A stretch of DNA of 18,926 nucleotides from Pseudomonadota bacterium (GCA_023410905.1 JAEYPL010000283.1:1-18926); one strand, 5' to 3'; numbered from the stretch's first letter, positions 1-7,084 are shown. Made by a program: numbers and translations. The notes: generated by a model from the letters alone, not told the origin.

Positions 1-8
1 CGAAGCGA

Positions 9-1787
9 CTAAGCCTCCGGCGCGAGGAAGTCGAAGGCCCAGCCTCCGGGGGCCTGCAGCACGCGCTCGCGGAAGAGACGATCGTAGCCGCGCGGCGCGG
101 TCGGCTTCTTCTCCTGCTCCCAGACCTTGCGCCGCTTGGCGAGTTCCGCTTCTTCGACCAGCAAATCGATCGTGCGGTTCTTCACCGACAGCTTGATCTT
201 GTCGCCGGTGCGCACGAGGGCGAGCGGACCGCCGGCTGCGGCTTCCGGCGCGACGTGCAGCACGATGGTGCCGTAGGCCGTGCCGGACATGCGGGCATCC
301 GAGATGCGGACCATGTCCTTGACGCCTGCTGCAAGCAGCTTCTTCGGGATCGGCAGAAAACCCGCTTCCGGCATGCCAGCGGGTGAGCTCGGTCCTGCAT
401 TCTGCAGAATGAGGAAGTCGTCCGCGGTGACATCGAGATCCGGCGCATCAATGCGGTCGGAGAGATCCGCCAACGAAGTGAAGACAACGGCGCGGCCTGT
501 GCGCTCGAAAAGCTCGGGCGTGGCGGCCGAGCGCTTGATGATCGCCCCCTTGGGCGCCAGCGATCCGAACAGCGCGACGAGACCGCCCTGCGGCTCGATG
601 GGCTCCTTGATCGGCTTGATCACGCGGCGATCGACCCAGATGCCTTCCTCTGCGGCGAGGCGTTCGCCGAGCGTTTCGCCCGTGATGGTCATGCAATCGA
701 GATTGAGCCGGTCCTTCAATTCGCGCAGCACCGCACCGATGCCGCCGGCCGCGAAGAAGTCCTCCATGTAGTGCTCGTTGCCGACGGGCTTCACCGCAGC
801 AAGAACGGGCGTCGTGTCCGAGAGTTCGTTGAAGCGCTCGAGATCGAGCTTCGCGCCGACACGGCCTGCGATGGCTGCGAGATGCACGACGCCGTTCGTC
901 GATCCGCCGAGCGCGAGCAGCACGCGCGCGGCATTCTCGATGGATTTCTGGGTGATGATCTTGTCGGGCGTCAGCTCGCCGCGAGCAAGGGCGACAGCTT
1001 GAACGCCCGTGGCCTCGGCGGCGCGAATGCGATCGGCATGAACAGCGGGGATGGCAGCGGTGCCAGGCAACGTCATGCCGAGCGCTTCGGCAATGGCGGC
1101 CATCGTCGAGGCCGTGCCCATGACAGCGCAGGTGCCGGCCGTCGTGACAAGTCGGCCCTCGGCCTCTTCGATCTCGGTTTTGCCCATGCGGCCGGCGCGA
1201 TATTCCATCCAGAATTTGCGGCAGTCCGTGCAGGCGCCCACGCGGTGCTCGCGCCAGCGACCGGTCACCTGTGGACCGCCAATGAGCTGGATCGCGGGTT
1301 TGTTCGCGCTCGCGGCGCCCATGAGCTGAGCCGGCACGGTCTTGTCACAACCGCCCATGAGCACGACCGAGTCCATGGGCTGCGCGCGGATCATCTCCTC
1401 GGTGTCCATGGCCATGAGGTTGCGGAACTTCATGGAGTTCGGCGTGAGCGTGGACTCGTGCAGCGAGATGGTCGGGAACTCGAGCGCGAGACCGCCTGCT
1501 GATGCGACGCCCCGCTTGATGGCGTCGACGAGTTCGGGGAAGTGGCGATGGCAGGGATTGAAGCGGCTGTAGGTGTTCGCGATGCCGACGACGGGGCGCG
1601 AGAGCTCATCCATGGAGAAGCCCTGCGAGCGCGCGAAGGCCCGGCGCATGTAGATCGAGAAATCCGCGTCGCCGTAGTTGGCGAGCCCCTGCAGAAAGCC
1701 CTTCTGCGGCACACCTGACTTCGCCGCGTCCTTGCCCTTGCCGTTCTTCGATCCGGCCTTGTCCTTGCCTTCGTCCTTGCCTGCCAT
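9..1787 (-). CDS. IlvD/Edd-family dehydratase (sugar-acid or dihydroxy-acid dehydratase)
   Basis: The protein has 592 residues, normal for the IlvD/Edd family. These enzymes use an Fe-S cluster to dehydrate dihydroxy-acids or aldonates to 2-keto acids in the cytoplasm. Visible family motifs are NPCHRHF (Cys79), GGCDKT (Cys147) and AGTCAVMG (Cys220), the three expected cluster ligands, plus ALGGSTNGVVH and the C-terminal RISDARMSGT that binds Mg2+ and substrate. The Cys spacing (68 and 73 residues) and the motif ACTDCRKFW fit the pentonate-dehydratase branch ([2Fe-2S], e.g. L-arabinonate dehydratase) better than biosynthetic IlvD; the exact substrate is inferred only. The first ~29 residues are a lysine-rich low-complexity tail (8 Lys) before the conserved core. 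An AGGAAA lies 9 bases before the ATG and supports this start. It is divergent from the next gene with 113 bases between; its downstream neighbour is outside the window. Confidence 0.93.
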   Translation of the reverse strand: MAGKDEGKDKAGSKNGKGKDAAKSGVPQKGFLQGLANYGDADFSIYMRRAFARSQGFSMDELSRPVVGIANTYSRFNPCHRHFPELVDAIKRGVASAGGLALEFPTISLHESTLTPNSMKFRNLMAMDTEEMIRAQPMDSVVLMGGCDKTVPAQLMGAASANKPAIQLIGGPQVTGRWREHRVGACTDCRKFWMEYRAGRMGKTEIEEAEGRLVTTAGTCAVMGTASTMAAIAEALGMTLPGTAAIPAVHADRIRAAEATGVQAVALARGELTPDKIITQKSIENAARVLLALGGSTNGVVHLAAIAGRVGAKLDLERFNELSDTTPVLAAVKPVGNEHYMEDFFAAGGIGAVLRELKDRLNLDCMTITGETLGERLAAEEGIWVDRRVIKPIKEPIEPQGGLVALFGSLAPKGAIIKRSAATPELFERTGRAVVFTSLADLSDRIDAPDLDVTADDFLILQNAGPSSPAGMPEAGFLPIPKKLLAAGVKDMVRISDARMSGTAYGTIVLHVAPEAAAGGPLALVRTGDKIKLSVKNRTIDLLVEEAELAKRRKVWEQEKKPTAPRGYDRLFRERVLQAPGGWAFDFLAPEA

Positions 1788-1831
1788 TGTCAGCGTTTCC
1801 TGTTGTTGGCGAGGCGCCCCCGCGCCGCGCG

Positions 1832-1846
1832 TTAAGACTTCGTTAG
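1832..1846. promoter_or_regulatory. Candidate CtrA-like box
   Basis: TTAA, seven bases, then TTAG lies between the divergent dehydratase and the small Cys-His-Asp gene. The alphaproteobacterial CtrA site is TTAA-N7-TTAA(C), so this differs by one base. A separate GTTAACC lies at 1867-1873. It is a sequence match only; short AT-rich half-sites also occur by chance. Confidence 0.3.
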
Positions 1847-1900
1847 GAGTTTGATGGAAAGATTTTGTTAACCATACCGCCCTTGTCGCGGACCATCACC

Positions 1901-2386
1901 ATGAGCAGTGCACACCTGACCTCCGGCCTCAACGAGGTCACGAACGACACCGGCCGCATTGCCTTCTGCGGGCCCTATGTGCTCGCGGCCATTACGGGCT
2001 ATCCAATCAGCCGGATGGAAGATGAGATCCGCACCTTCCGCAACATTCCTACCCATCGCAAGCCGATCATCAAGGGCACGGATAACGAAGAGGTGGCCGC
2101 TGCATTGGCGCACTTCGGCTATCGCATGGATATGGTCGAGAGCTACATGCATCTCGAGCGCAAGGAGCGCCCGAGCCTCTGGACCTGGATGCAGAAGCCG
2201 CGCAGCGCCTGGGCGCACTACATCCTCGCCGTTCACAAGGGGCGTGAAGGGCACTGGGTGCTCGTGAAGGGCGTGAAGCTCTGCGACACCTACTCGGAAG
2301 GCCGCTGGCAGTTCGTCGTCGACGGCCCGCACAAAGGCGCGCGCATCATGGAGGTGTTCGCCGTGCGGAAGGATCTGGGCGTTTAG
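1901..2386 (+). CDS. Small protein with papain-like Cys-His-Asp pattern, function unknown
   Basis: I do not recognise a named family. The ATG at 1901 gives 161 residues. An upstream in-frame TTG at 1865 would add 12 residues, but these are not needed for the core. The sequence shows a Cys at the start of a probable helix (AFCGPYVLAAITGYP, Cys23), a strand with GHWVLVKG (His118), and FVVDGP (Asp141). This order and spacing resemble C39/papain-like cysteine peptidases and phage-type proteins of that fold, with Cys-helix, His-strand and Asp-strand in turn. There is no signal peptide or membrane segment, so it is likely cytoplasmic. It stands alone, divergent from the dehydratase. Proteolytic activity is an inference from the triad only; a non-catalytic relative is equally possible. 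Confidence 0.8.
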   Translation: MSSAHLTSGLNEVTNDTGRIAFCGPYVLAAITGYPISRMEDEIRTFRNIPTHRKPIIKGTDNEEVAAALAHFGYRMDMVESYMHLERKERPSLWTWMQKPRSAWAHYILAVHKGREGHWVLVKGVKLCDTYSEGRWQFVVDGPHKGARIMEVFAVRKDLGV

Positions 2387-2556
2387 GACCGCGGGCTGTT
2401 CGACAGCTCAGGTCAAACGCTACAGCAGGCACTCCAAGTTTTTCGATGCAATTTCAAAGCAATCCGATGCTGCGCTGCATGATCGGCGTGACCTCAATGT
2501 CACGGTAAATTCGAAACATTCTACACAACAGACTCAAGGCGTCGCGCCGCTCTGAT

Positions 2557-2572
2557 GAAGTGTTAACACTTC
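2557..2572. promoter_or_regulatory. Perfect 16-bp palindrome upstream of the outer-membrane protein gene
   Basis: GAAGTGTTAACACTTC is an exact inverted repeat with no spacer. It ends 36 bases before the preferred ATG at 2609 of the following beta-barrel gene. Its size and position suit a dimeric regulator's operator. No matching regulator gene is adjacent. Confidence 0.4.
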
Positions 2573-2608
2573 GTGCGTGTGTGGCGTTTGTATGTGTTGG
2601 GGGGCGTA

Positions 2609-3481
2609 ATGTTGCGTAGCGTAGGGGCCGCATTGTCTGCGGCCGTGGTTGGTTGTGCGGTTCTCGCATTGCCGGTACAGGCCGGCAGCCTGAAAGACGA
2701 GCCCGCAGGTGTCCGCGTCGACTGGTCTGGCCTTTATCTCGGCATTCACGGCGGCGGCGGCTGGACGAAATCTGCGAGCGAGCTCGCCGGCCCGGGAGGC
2801 CTTCAAGCTCTTGTCGATTTGATCGGCATTCCCGATTCCAGCAGTCATGACATGGACGGCTTTCTCGCCGGTGGCCACGTCGGTCTGCAGCGGCAGTTCG
2901 GCGGACTTGTGCTGGGAGTCGAGGCCTCGTTCACGGGTGGTCGTTTGCGAGACTCATCCACGACGGCGTTCGATGGTGCGCTCGGGCTTCCGCCGCTTTT
3001 CGGCGCGACGTGGGATGGCGAAACGACGAGCTCGACTAAAGTCGGCGAAATCTTCACCGCAACTGGACGGATCGGTTATGCCGTCGATCGTTGGCTCGGC
3101 TATGTCAAGGGTGGCTACGCTTCTGCGGAGGTGAGTCATTCGAGCACGACTGCCGTCGATGTGAACGCCTGTCTCGGAGGATGCACTCCAGTGGGTTCAG
3201 GAGGCGGCTCGACCAGCTCGAGCGCTCGACATCACGGCTGGGTCGTCGGCGGCGGCTTCGAGTACATGATCAATCCGAATGTGACCTTCGGCATCGAGTA
3301 CAACTACATCGATCTCGGCGCGAAGACGCACAGTGGCGTGACGACCATCGACGTCACGGGCGTGGGTTCGGGCTCGTTCGATAGCAGCACGCGCGTGGAG
3401 ATGGATGCCATCCACGCCGTCCATGCGCGACTGAACTTCAAGGTCGGTGGTGACGGCAGCGGTGGATTGTTCGGCTGGTAA
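2609..3481 (+). CDS. Outer-membrane beta-barrel protein (Omp25/31-like)
   Basis: The protein has 290 residues and probably forms an 8-stranded barrel in the outer membrane. A signal peptide spans about residues 1-25 (hydrophobic core, then LPVQA before GS). The mature start carries DWSGLYLGIHGGGGW, the typical first strand of rhizobial Omp25/31-type porin-family proteins. Alternating Gly/aromatic strands follow (GGHVGLQRQF, TATGRIGYAVDRWLGYVKGGYA, WVVGGGFEYMINPNVTFGIEYNYIDLG), and the last strand is HARLNFKV with a short Gly-rich tail ending in Trp. Cys188 and Cys192 lie in a Gly/Ser-rich loop. An upstream in-frame GTG at 2573 is possible, but the G-run just before the ATG at 2609 and the signal-peptide shape favour 2609. 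A palindrome lies upstream and an intrinsic terminator downstream, so it is monocistronic. The physiological role is unknown. Confidence 0.88.
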   Translation: MLRSVGAALSAAVVGCAVLALPVQAGSLKDEPAGVRVDWSGLYLGIHGGGGWTKSASELAGPGGLQALVDLIGIPDSSSHDMDGFLAGGHVGLQRQFGGLVLGVEASFTGGRLRDSSTTAFDGALGLPPLFGATWDGETTSSTKVGEIFTATGRIGYAVDRWLGYVKGGYASAEVSHSSTTAVDVNACLGGCTPVGSGGGSTSSSARHHGWVVGGGFEYMINPNVTFGIEYNYIDLGAKTHSGVTTIDVTGVGSGSFDSSTRVEMDAIHAVHARLNFKVGGDGSGGLFGW

Positions 3482-3514
3482 GCACGAACAGATCACGCGA
3501 TACAAATAAAAGAG

Positions 3515-3550
3515 TGGCGCCGCGGCACGATGTGTCGGGGCGCCATTTTT
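3515..3550 (+). terminator. Intrinsic terminator of the outer-membrane protein gene
   Basis: TGGCGCC at 3515-3521 pairs with GGCGCCA at 3539-3545 and is followed directly by five T (3546-3550). It lies 34 bases after the stop codon, between two convergent genes. The loop holds a smaller pairable segment (GGCAC / GTGTC). Confidence 0.75.
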
Positions 3551-3591
3551 CGGAGCTATGCGGCGAAAGCGATCGCCTAGCAAGCGCAGGA

Positions 3592-4443
3592 TCAGAACCG
3601 CACGTTCAGCCCCACGCGCGCGATGTCGTAGGTATGTCGAATCTTGGCATCGACGAAGGCGTCGCCGATCGTTGGCGCCACTGCCATCATGCGCACGGTC
3701 TGGCTACCGAAATCGAGGCGCAGATACTCGGCCTTGAAGCTGAGTGTGCTGGTCAGGGACCATTCGAAACCGCCGCCAAACGCCCAGCTTGCGGAGGTTT
3801 CGGAGGAGGTCCCCGCTAGGCATGTCGTCATTGAACTGCATGACAAAACACTGATGGGGCCCGACGCAGACAGGGGGAGGCCGCCTACATTATCGATGCT
3901 CGCATGTACTTCGGTCTTTCCGACCGCCATGCCGCCACTGCCGAAGACGAGCAGGTTGTCATTTATCAGATAACCCAGCCGAACGCGCAGTGAGGCGAAC
4001 CAATCCAAGTTCTGCTGTGCCGCAAGAGCCAAATAGGCCGTAGAAAAAAAATCCCCGATCACGCCGGAGCGATCATTCGCGCTTGCCATCTGCGCGTCGG
4101 CTTCAATGCCGATCACGATGTGGGACGACAGACGAGTGAGATATCCAAGCTGAGCTCCGCCGATAAAGCGATCCGGACTGAGCGCCAGCGATCGAGGAAT
4201 ATAGCCAAAGATCGGATCACTTGCTGAGGCAATGTTGAGGAAGACGTTTCCGGCACCATTTCCGCCCACATCGTCGCCGGTCAGAAGGGCTGAGCTGTCT
4301 CCCCAGACGCTTCCGGCATTGATGCCGGCATAAAAGCCGGACCACGGATCCCGCAGTGCGGTCTGCGCCCACGCGCCCGATGAAGTCGCGATGGCAAGGC
4401 CAGCGAGTGATAGGGCAACGTTTCTCAGATGCGTGCTCAGCAA
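3592..4443 (-). CDS. Outer-membrane beta-barrel protein (Omp25/31-like), second copy type
   Basis: A porin-family barrel of 283 residues, if translation starts at the TTG at 4443. That TTG has a G6 Shine-Dalgarno run 8 bases upstream, whereas the first possible TTG at 4449 would have only about 2 bases of spacing. No ATG fits. The signal peptide is about residues 1-26 (ending GAWA before QT). DPWSGFYAGINAGSVWG follows, then barrel strands such as FIGGAQLGYLTRLSSHIVIGIEADA, LRVRLGYLINDNLLVFGSGGMAVG and WAFGGGFEW, and a canonical last strand ending in Phe (RVGLNVRF). Cys202 and Cys208 form a close pair in a late loop. It is convergent with the other barrel gene and shares its N-terminal motif, but the loops differ widely, so it is at most a distant paralogue. 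Confidence 0.87.
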   Translation of the reverse strand: MLSTHLRNVALSLAGLAIATSSGAWAQTALRDPWSGFYAGINAGSVWGDSSALLTGDDVGGNGAGNVFLNIASASDPIFGYIPRSLALSPDRFIGGAQLGYLTRLSSHIVIGIEADAQMASANDRSGVIGDFFSTAYLALAAQQNLDWFASLRVRLGYLINDNLLVFGSGGMAVGKTEVHASIDNVGGLPLSASGPISVLSCSSMTTCLAGTSSETSASWAFGGGFEWSLTSTLSFKAEYLRLDFGSQTVRMMAVAPTIGDAFVDAKIRHTYDIARVGLNVRF

Positions 4444-4506
4444 AATCAATTCCCCCCGGAATTCATGCGGACTGCCAGCCGCAGAATCATTATTGAACGA
4501 TGATGA

Positions 4507-4535
4507 ATTGCACGATCTATGTCGCGCAATGTCAA
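4507..4535 (-). promoter_or_regulatory. Candidate sigma-70 promoter for the second barrel gene
   Basis: On the minus strand TTGACA (4535-4530) is followed after 17 bases by TGCAAT (4512-4507). The -35 is a perfect consensus and the -10 matches 4 of 6. It would start transcription roughly 55 bases before the TTG start at 4443. Confidence 0.5.
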
Positions 4536-4601
4536 TCCGGCGAGGGGATTGCTGGTGCGGTAGTGATAATGATGTAACGGCCGGTGGTTGCGTAGCCGGT
4601 G

Positions 4602-5123
4602 TCAGTGCGCGACGAGCGCCCGCAAATCCGGCGCGGCGATGCCTCGCTGCATCTGCAGCAAGTCCAGCGACGGCGGCTCGGCGCCCGTTACGATCGAGAG
4701 GATCGTGTGTGCTTGGCCGCGATGATGCGTCTGGTGATTGAAGAAGTGCGAGAGGATTTCGGCGCGGGCTTGCTCGAAGGGCTTTCCGGATGTGGTCGCG
4801 TATTTCAGCTTGCCGCCAAGCGCACCCTCATCCAATGACGCGATGTATCGGACGATCCGATCATCCTCGTCGGCGCGCGCCAGAGCCAGATCCTTTCGAT
4901 CCTCATGGATGATGGCATTCAGCCGATCTGGATGCTCGCCTTCGCCCGTCAGGCGCTTCATCCAGATGCGGTCGGCTACGAGCAGATGATTGAGCGTGCC
5001 GCGCAGGCTTTTGAAGAAGGCGCCGACGTCGCGGCGATAGTCGTCATCGGAGAGCGCGGCCTCGTATAGACGCGCATTGGCCCAGCGATTGTAGGCCGCG
5101 AGCTGATCGAAGCGGGCTTTCAG
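4602..5123 (-). CDS. DinB-family protein, likely CTG start
   Basis: Of the 173 residues read here, the first ATG in this frame (4961) would cover only the last 119, losing the first helix and one metal ligand. Reading upstream restores an uninterrupted DinB N-terminus (FDQLAAYNRWANARLY, then GTLNHLLVADRIWMKR) back to a CTG at 5123. An AGGAGGAGG run lies just upstream of it and no ATG, GTG or TTG fits. DinB proteins are four-helix bundles binding a divalent metal through three His; here these are His46 (TLNH), His130 and His134 (NHQTHH). Some members are thiol-dependent transferases (BstA-like, mycothiol or bacillithiol), many are unassigned. The total fits the usual ~165-175 residues. It lies 42 bases downstream of the yceI-type gene on the same strand, so cotranscription is plausible. 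The exact start codon is the uncertain part. Confidence 0.85.
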   Translation of the reverse strand: MKARFDQLAAYNRWANARLYEAALSDDDYRRDVGAFFKSLRGTLNHLLVADRIWMKRLTGEGEHPDRLNAIIHEDRKDLALARADEDDRIVRYIASLDEGALGGKLKYATTSGKPFEQARAEILSHFFNHQTHHRGQAHTILSIVTGAEPPSLDLLQMQRGIAAPDLRALVAH

Positions 5124-5165
5124 GGGCCTCCTCCTCTGTCGCGGCTCTCATATCCGGTGGGCATC

Positions 5166-5789
5166 TTACTCGCTCATGATCAGCTCGGTCTCGATGCTGA
5201 GGCGGATTTCGTCCGAGACGAATGGAATGGCGAGCGAAAGATCCCAGTCCGAGCGGCGCAGCACGGCCGTTGCCGAGAAGCCGGCAACCTGGACGTCGCG
5301 GTAGTTCGGGTTCACTTTCGCAAGCGGATGCTCGCCGGAGAAATTCCATACGACACTGAGCGCGACTTGGCGCGTGACCCCCTTGATCGTCAAATCCCCC
5401 ATCACCTGTCCCGTCTTGTCGCTCAACTGGCGGATAGCCGTCGACTTGAACATGATCAGGGGGAATTGCGCGGCGTTGAAGTAGTCCGGCGATTTAATGA
5501 GGAGGTCGAAGTCGCGGATGCCCGTCGTGATGTTCGCCGCCTTCATCGTGACGTCGATGGTGCTGGCTTCGGGATTAGCTGGATCGAACGTGACGCGCCC
5601 CTCGGCGCCCGTCAGGCGCGCGGACTGGCGCGAGAGCCCGACGTGCGACCAGGAGAAGTTGATCGCGGTGTAGTCCTTGTCCAGGCGATAGGTCGCTGTC
5701 TGGGCCGCGAGGTTGCTGCCCGTGCCCGTCACGAGTACCGCTGCCAGAAGCAGGGTGATGAGCACTGGCAGTCGCAGGGATCCAGTCAC
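5166..5789 (-). CDS. YceI-family periplasmic protein
   Basis: YceI proteins are periplasmic lipocalin-like barrels that bind isoprenoid-type lipids. This one has 207 residues. The GTG at 5789 has AAGGAG 8 bases upstream and opens directly into a signal peptide (LPVLITLLLAAVLVTG, then SNLAAQ, cleavage near residue 29). The open frame extends further upstream to 6200, but that stretch has no family similarity and runs antisense to the PilZ frame region, so it was not used. Family features include YRLDKDYTAINFSWSHVGLS at the start, VTMKAANITTG, SPDYFNAAQFPLIMFKST, GDLTIKGVTRQVAL and the C-terminal FSATAVLRRSDWDLSLAIPFVSDEIRL. The gene precedes the DinB-like gene by 42 bases. Isoprenoid binding is inferred from the family. 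Confidence 0.92.
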   Translation of the reverse strand: MTGSLRLPVLITLLLAAVLVTGTGSNLAAQTATYRLDKDYTAINFSWSHVGLSRQSARLTGAEGRVTFDPANPEASTIDVTMKAANITTGIRDFDLLIKSPDYFNAAQFPLIMFKSTAIRQLSDKTGQVMGDLTIKGVTRQVALSVVWNFSGEHPLAKVNPNYRDVQVAGFSATAVLRRSDWDLSLAIPFVSDEIRLSIETELIMSE

Positions 5790-5913
5790 TCGCCGATCTC
5801 CTTCCTCGGTATCTTCGCCGCACGGCGCAGCTAAAGCGTTGCGCTCCATGGAACGCAAGCGGCGGTCGATCAGGATTTCGCGAGGAAAGTATGGCGATGC
5901 GCCCCGGGGGCCA

Positions 5914-6468
5914 TCACAAACTCCGGCACCAGCGCAGAAGCTGACGGCCGAGACGTCGTGTGTCTGCGAAGGCCAAATGCAAGCGATGGGCGAGGCTTTG
6001 CTGGCGGGGTTGGGCGCCGAAAGCAGCCCGGCGCGAACGGGCCAGGCCGCGCAATTTCCGGACCTTCTGACACGCGCGCAGAAGGTGCGCGAAATCCGCA
6101 ACTGGATTGATGAAATCAACGCCATTCTGGCGACCGAGCCGCCACCGCACGCGAGCATTGATGCGCGTGCCGTTCGGCAGGCGCAGCGCAACCACCTCAC
6201 GGCGTCTCAGGCGGGTTTCACTTGTGAGAGTGGCGCCATAAAGAGTGAGGGACACCAGCGTGGCCCGGTGTGTGCCGCCCATGGTGAGCACATCCAGGTC
6301 CAGTGCAGGCCGGCGCGGACGCCGGCGGGACTTGAGGCGCCGCGCGCCGCCGACCCGACCAACCCGGAATCTCGCCCTGAGCCGAGGCGAAAGATCGCCA
6401 AGCGGGAACGGGCTGAAGCCGCCGCTCACGAACAGCGCGGGAAACTCTAGGACCGGCATTCGGCTCAT
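5914..6468 (-). CDS. PilZ-domain protein with degenerate c-di-GMP motif
   Basis: The protein has 184 residues, with a PilZ-like core at about 46-130. RRRPRR at 48-53 satisfies the RRxxxR ligand motif. The beta-barrel follows (ATLVSLTLYGATLTS, LRRREVVALRLPNG, INARVRWRLGRQNGVDFINPV). The second ligand motif, normally (D/N)xSxxG, reads SLTLYG, so both the acid/amide and the Ser are replaced. The domain may bind c-di-GMP weakly or not at all. The ~45-residue N-terminus and ~50-residue Arg-rich C-terminus match nothing I recognise. ATG at 6468 is used; a second ATG at 6459, with AGGA about 8 bases upstream, is also credible. The gene lies 124 bases upstream of the yceI-type gene on the same strand. 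Confidence 0.75.
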   Translation of the reverse strand: MSRMPVLEFPALFVSGGFSPFPLGDLSPRLRARFRVGRVGGARRLKSRRRPRRPALDLDVLTMGGTHRATLVSLTLYGATLTSETRLRRREVVALRLPNGTRINARVRWRLGRQNGVDFINPVADFAHLLRACQKVRKLRGLARSRRAAFGAQPRQQSLAHRLHLAFADTRRLGRQLLRWCRSL

Positions 6469-6495
6469 CCTGAGGATGCATATATCACGTTATTG

Positions 6496-6508
6496 CAATC
6501 ATAGATTG
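6496..6508. promoter_or_regulatory. Candidate promoter -10 with overlapping inverted repeat (PilZ gene)
   Basis: On the minus strand TATGAT (6503-6498) matches the -10 consensus at 5 of 6 positions, with a weak TTAAGC 16 bases upstream as -35. CAATC (6496-6500) and GATTG (6504-6508) form a small inverted repeat around the -10. It would give a leader of about 20 bases before the ATG at 6468. Confidence 0.3.
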
Positions 6509-6681
6509 TAGGCGTGAGTGCTTAACGCGCTCTGAATCATCCGAGACGGGGGCCTCTGTTGGGCCGGTTGCCTTGCCCAAAATGCTGGCAGGCCGCCTGG
6601 AGTTCAGGCTGGCGACCCGGCGGCGCGCATGGTTCCGTTTCGATAGGTCAAAACTTGGAATCGCAGGCCCGGGTACGGCAC

Positions 6682-7029
6682 ATGGGCGACCGTTACGATC
6701 GAGGCTGGGGTAAGGGGCCACGTCCCCCATTCGTCGCGGGACTGAGGCGTCCGCCGCCCGAGATCATCAAATGGGGCCTCGTCCCGGGTCTTCCGACCAT
6801 CGGGCACAATGGTGGTCCGCCGCTCGATCCGCCCGTCAATGATGCGTTCGTTGCCTATCGTTGGCGCAAGGCGCATCGTGAGGCCTGGAAGAACCCGCCT
6901 TACAGCATCATGATGTTCCGCCTGAAACGCGCGGAGGCGGCCGGTGTGACCTACGAGGAATACACCTCGGAGCTGCTCGACAGCGGCCGCCATCTCCAGG
7001 CCGGTGATCGCGACAAGAAACCCAAATAA
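6682..7029 (+). CDS. Small GHNGGPPLD-motif protein, function unknown
   Basis: The 115-residue protein carries GLPTIGHNGGPPLD (about residues 38-51), a motif I know from many small hypothetical or DNA-context proteins of alphaproteobacteria. The C-terminal half, from AFVAYRWRKAHREAW to AAGVTYEEYTSELLDSGRHLQ, looks helical and basic. The N-terminus is Gly/Pro/Arg-rich. There is no signal peptide or membrane segment. The ATG at 6682 is chosen because the conserved-looking part begins there, though its Shine-Dalgarno is weak. A TTG at 6559 would add 41 residues of no recognisable content. It stands alone and ends just before a hairpin terminator shared with xsc. No function can be assigned. Confidence 0.7.
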   Translation: MGDRYDRGWGKGPRPPFVAGLRRPPPEIIKWGLVPGLPTIGHNGGPPLDPPVNDAFVAYRWRKAHREAWKNPPYSIMMFRLKRAEAAGVTYEEYTSELLDSGRHLQAGDRDKKPK

Positions 7030-7054
7030 AAAGGGCGGGCATCGCTGCCCGCCC
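7024..7054 (-). terminator. Intrinsic terminator for xsc, probably bidirectional
   Basis: GGGCGGGC (7033-7040) and GCCCGCCC (7047-7054) form a perfect 8-bp stem with a 6-base loop. Read on the minus strand, the stem is followed by TTTTTATTTG, a good U-tract, 31 bases after the xsc stop. The plus-strand gene ending at 7029 abuts the hairpin but has no U-tract on its side. Confidence 0.75.
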
Positions 7055-7084
7055 CTCGGCACTCTCCCCCGAGCACGCCTTTAA

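Noticed and set aside
771..1502. A 243-codon plus-strand open frame inside the dehydratase
   Set aside because: Antisense shadow of a conserved IlvD/Edd gene, without motifs.
5790..6200. N-terminal extension of the YceI frame to 6200
   Set aside because: No YceI similarity upstream of 5789; a strong Shine-Dalgarno and signal peptide mark GTG 5789 as the start, and the extension would overlap the PilZ gene.
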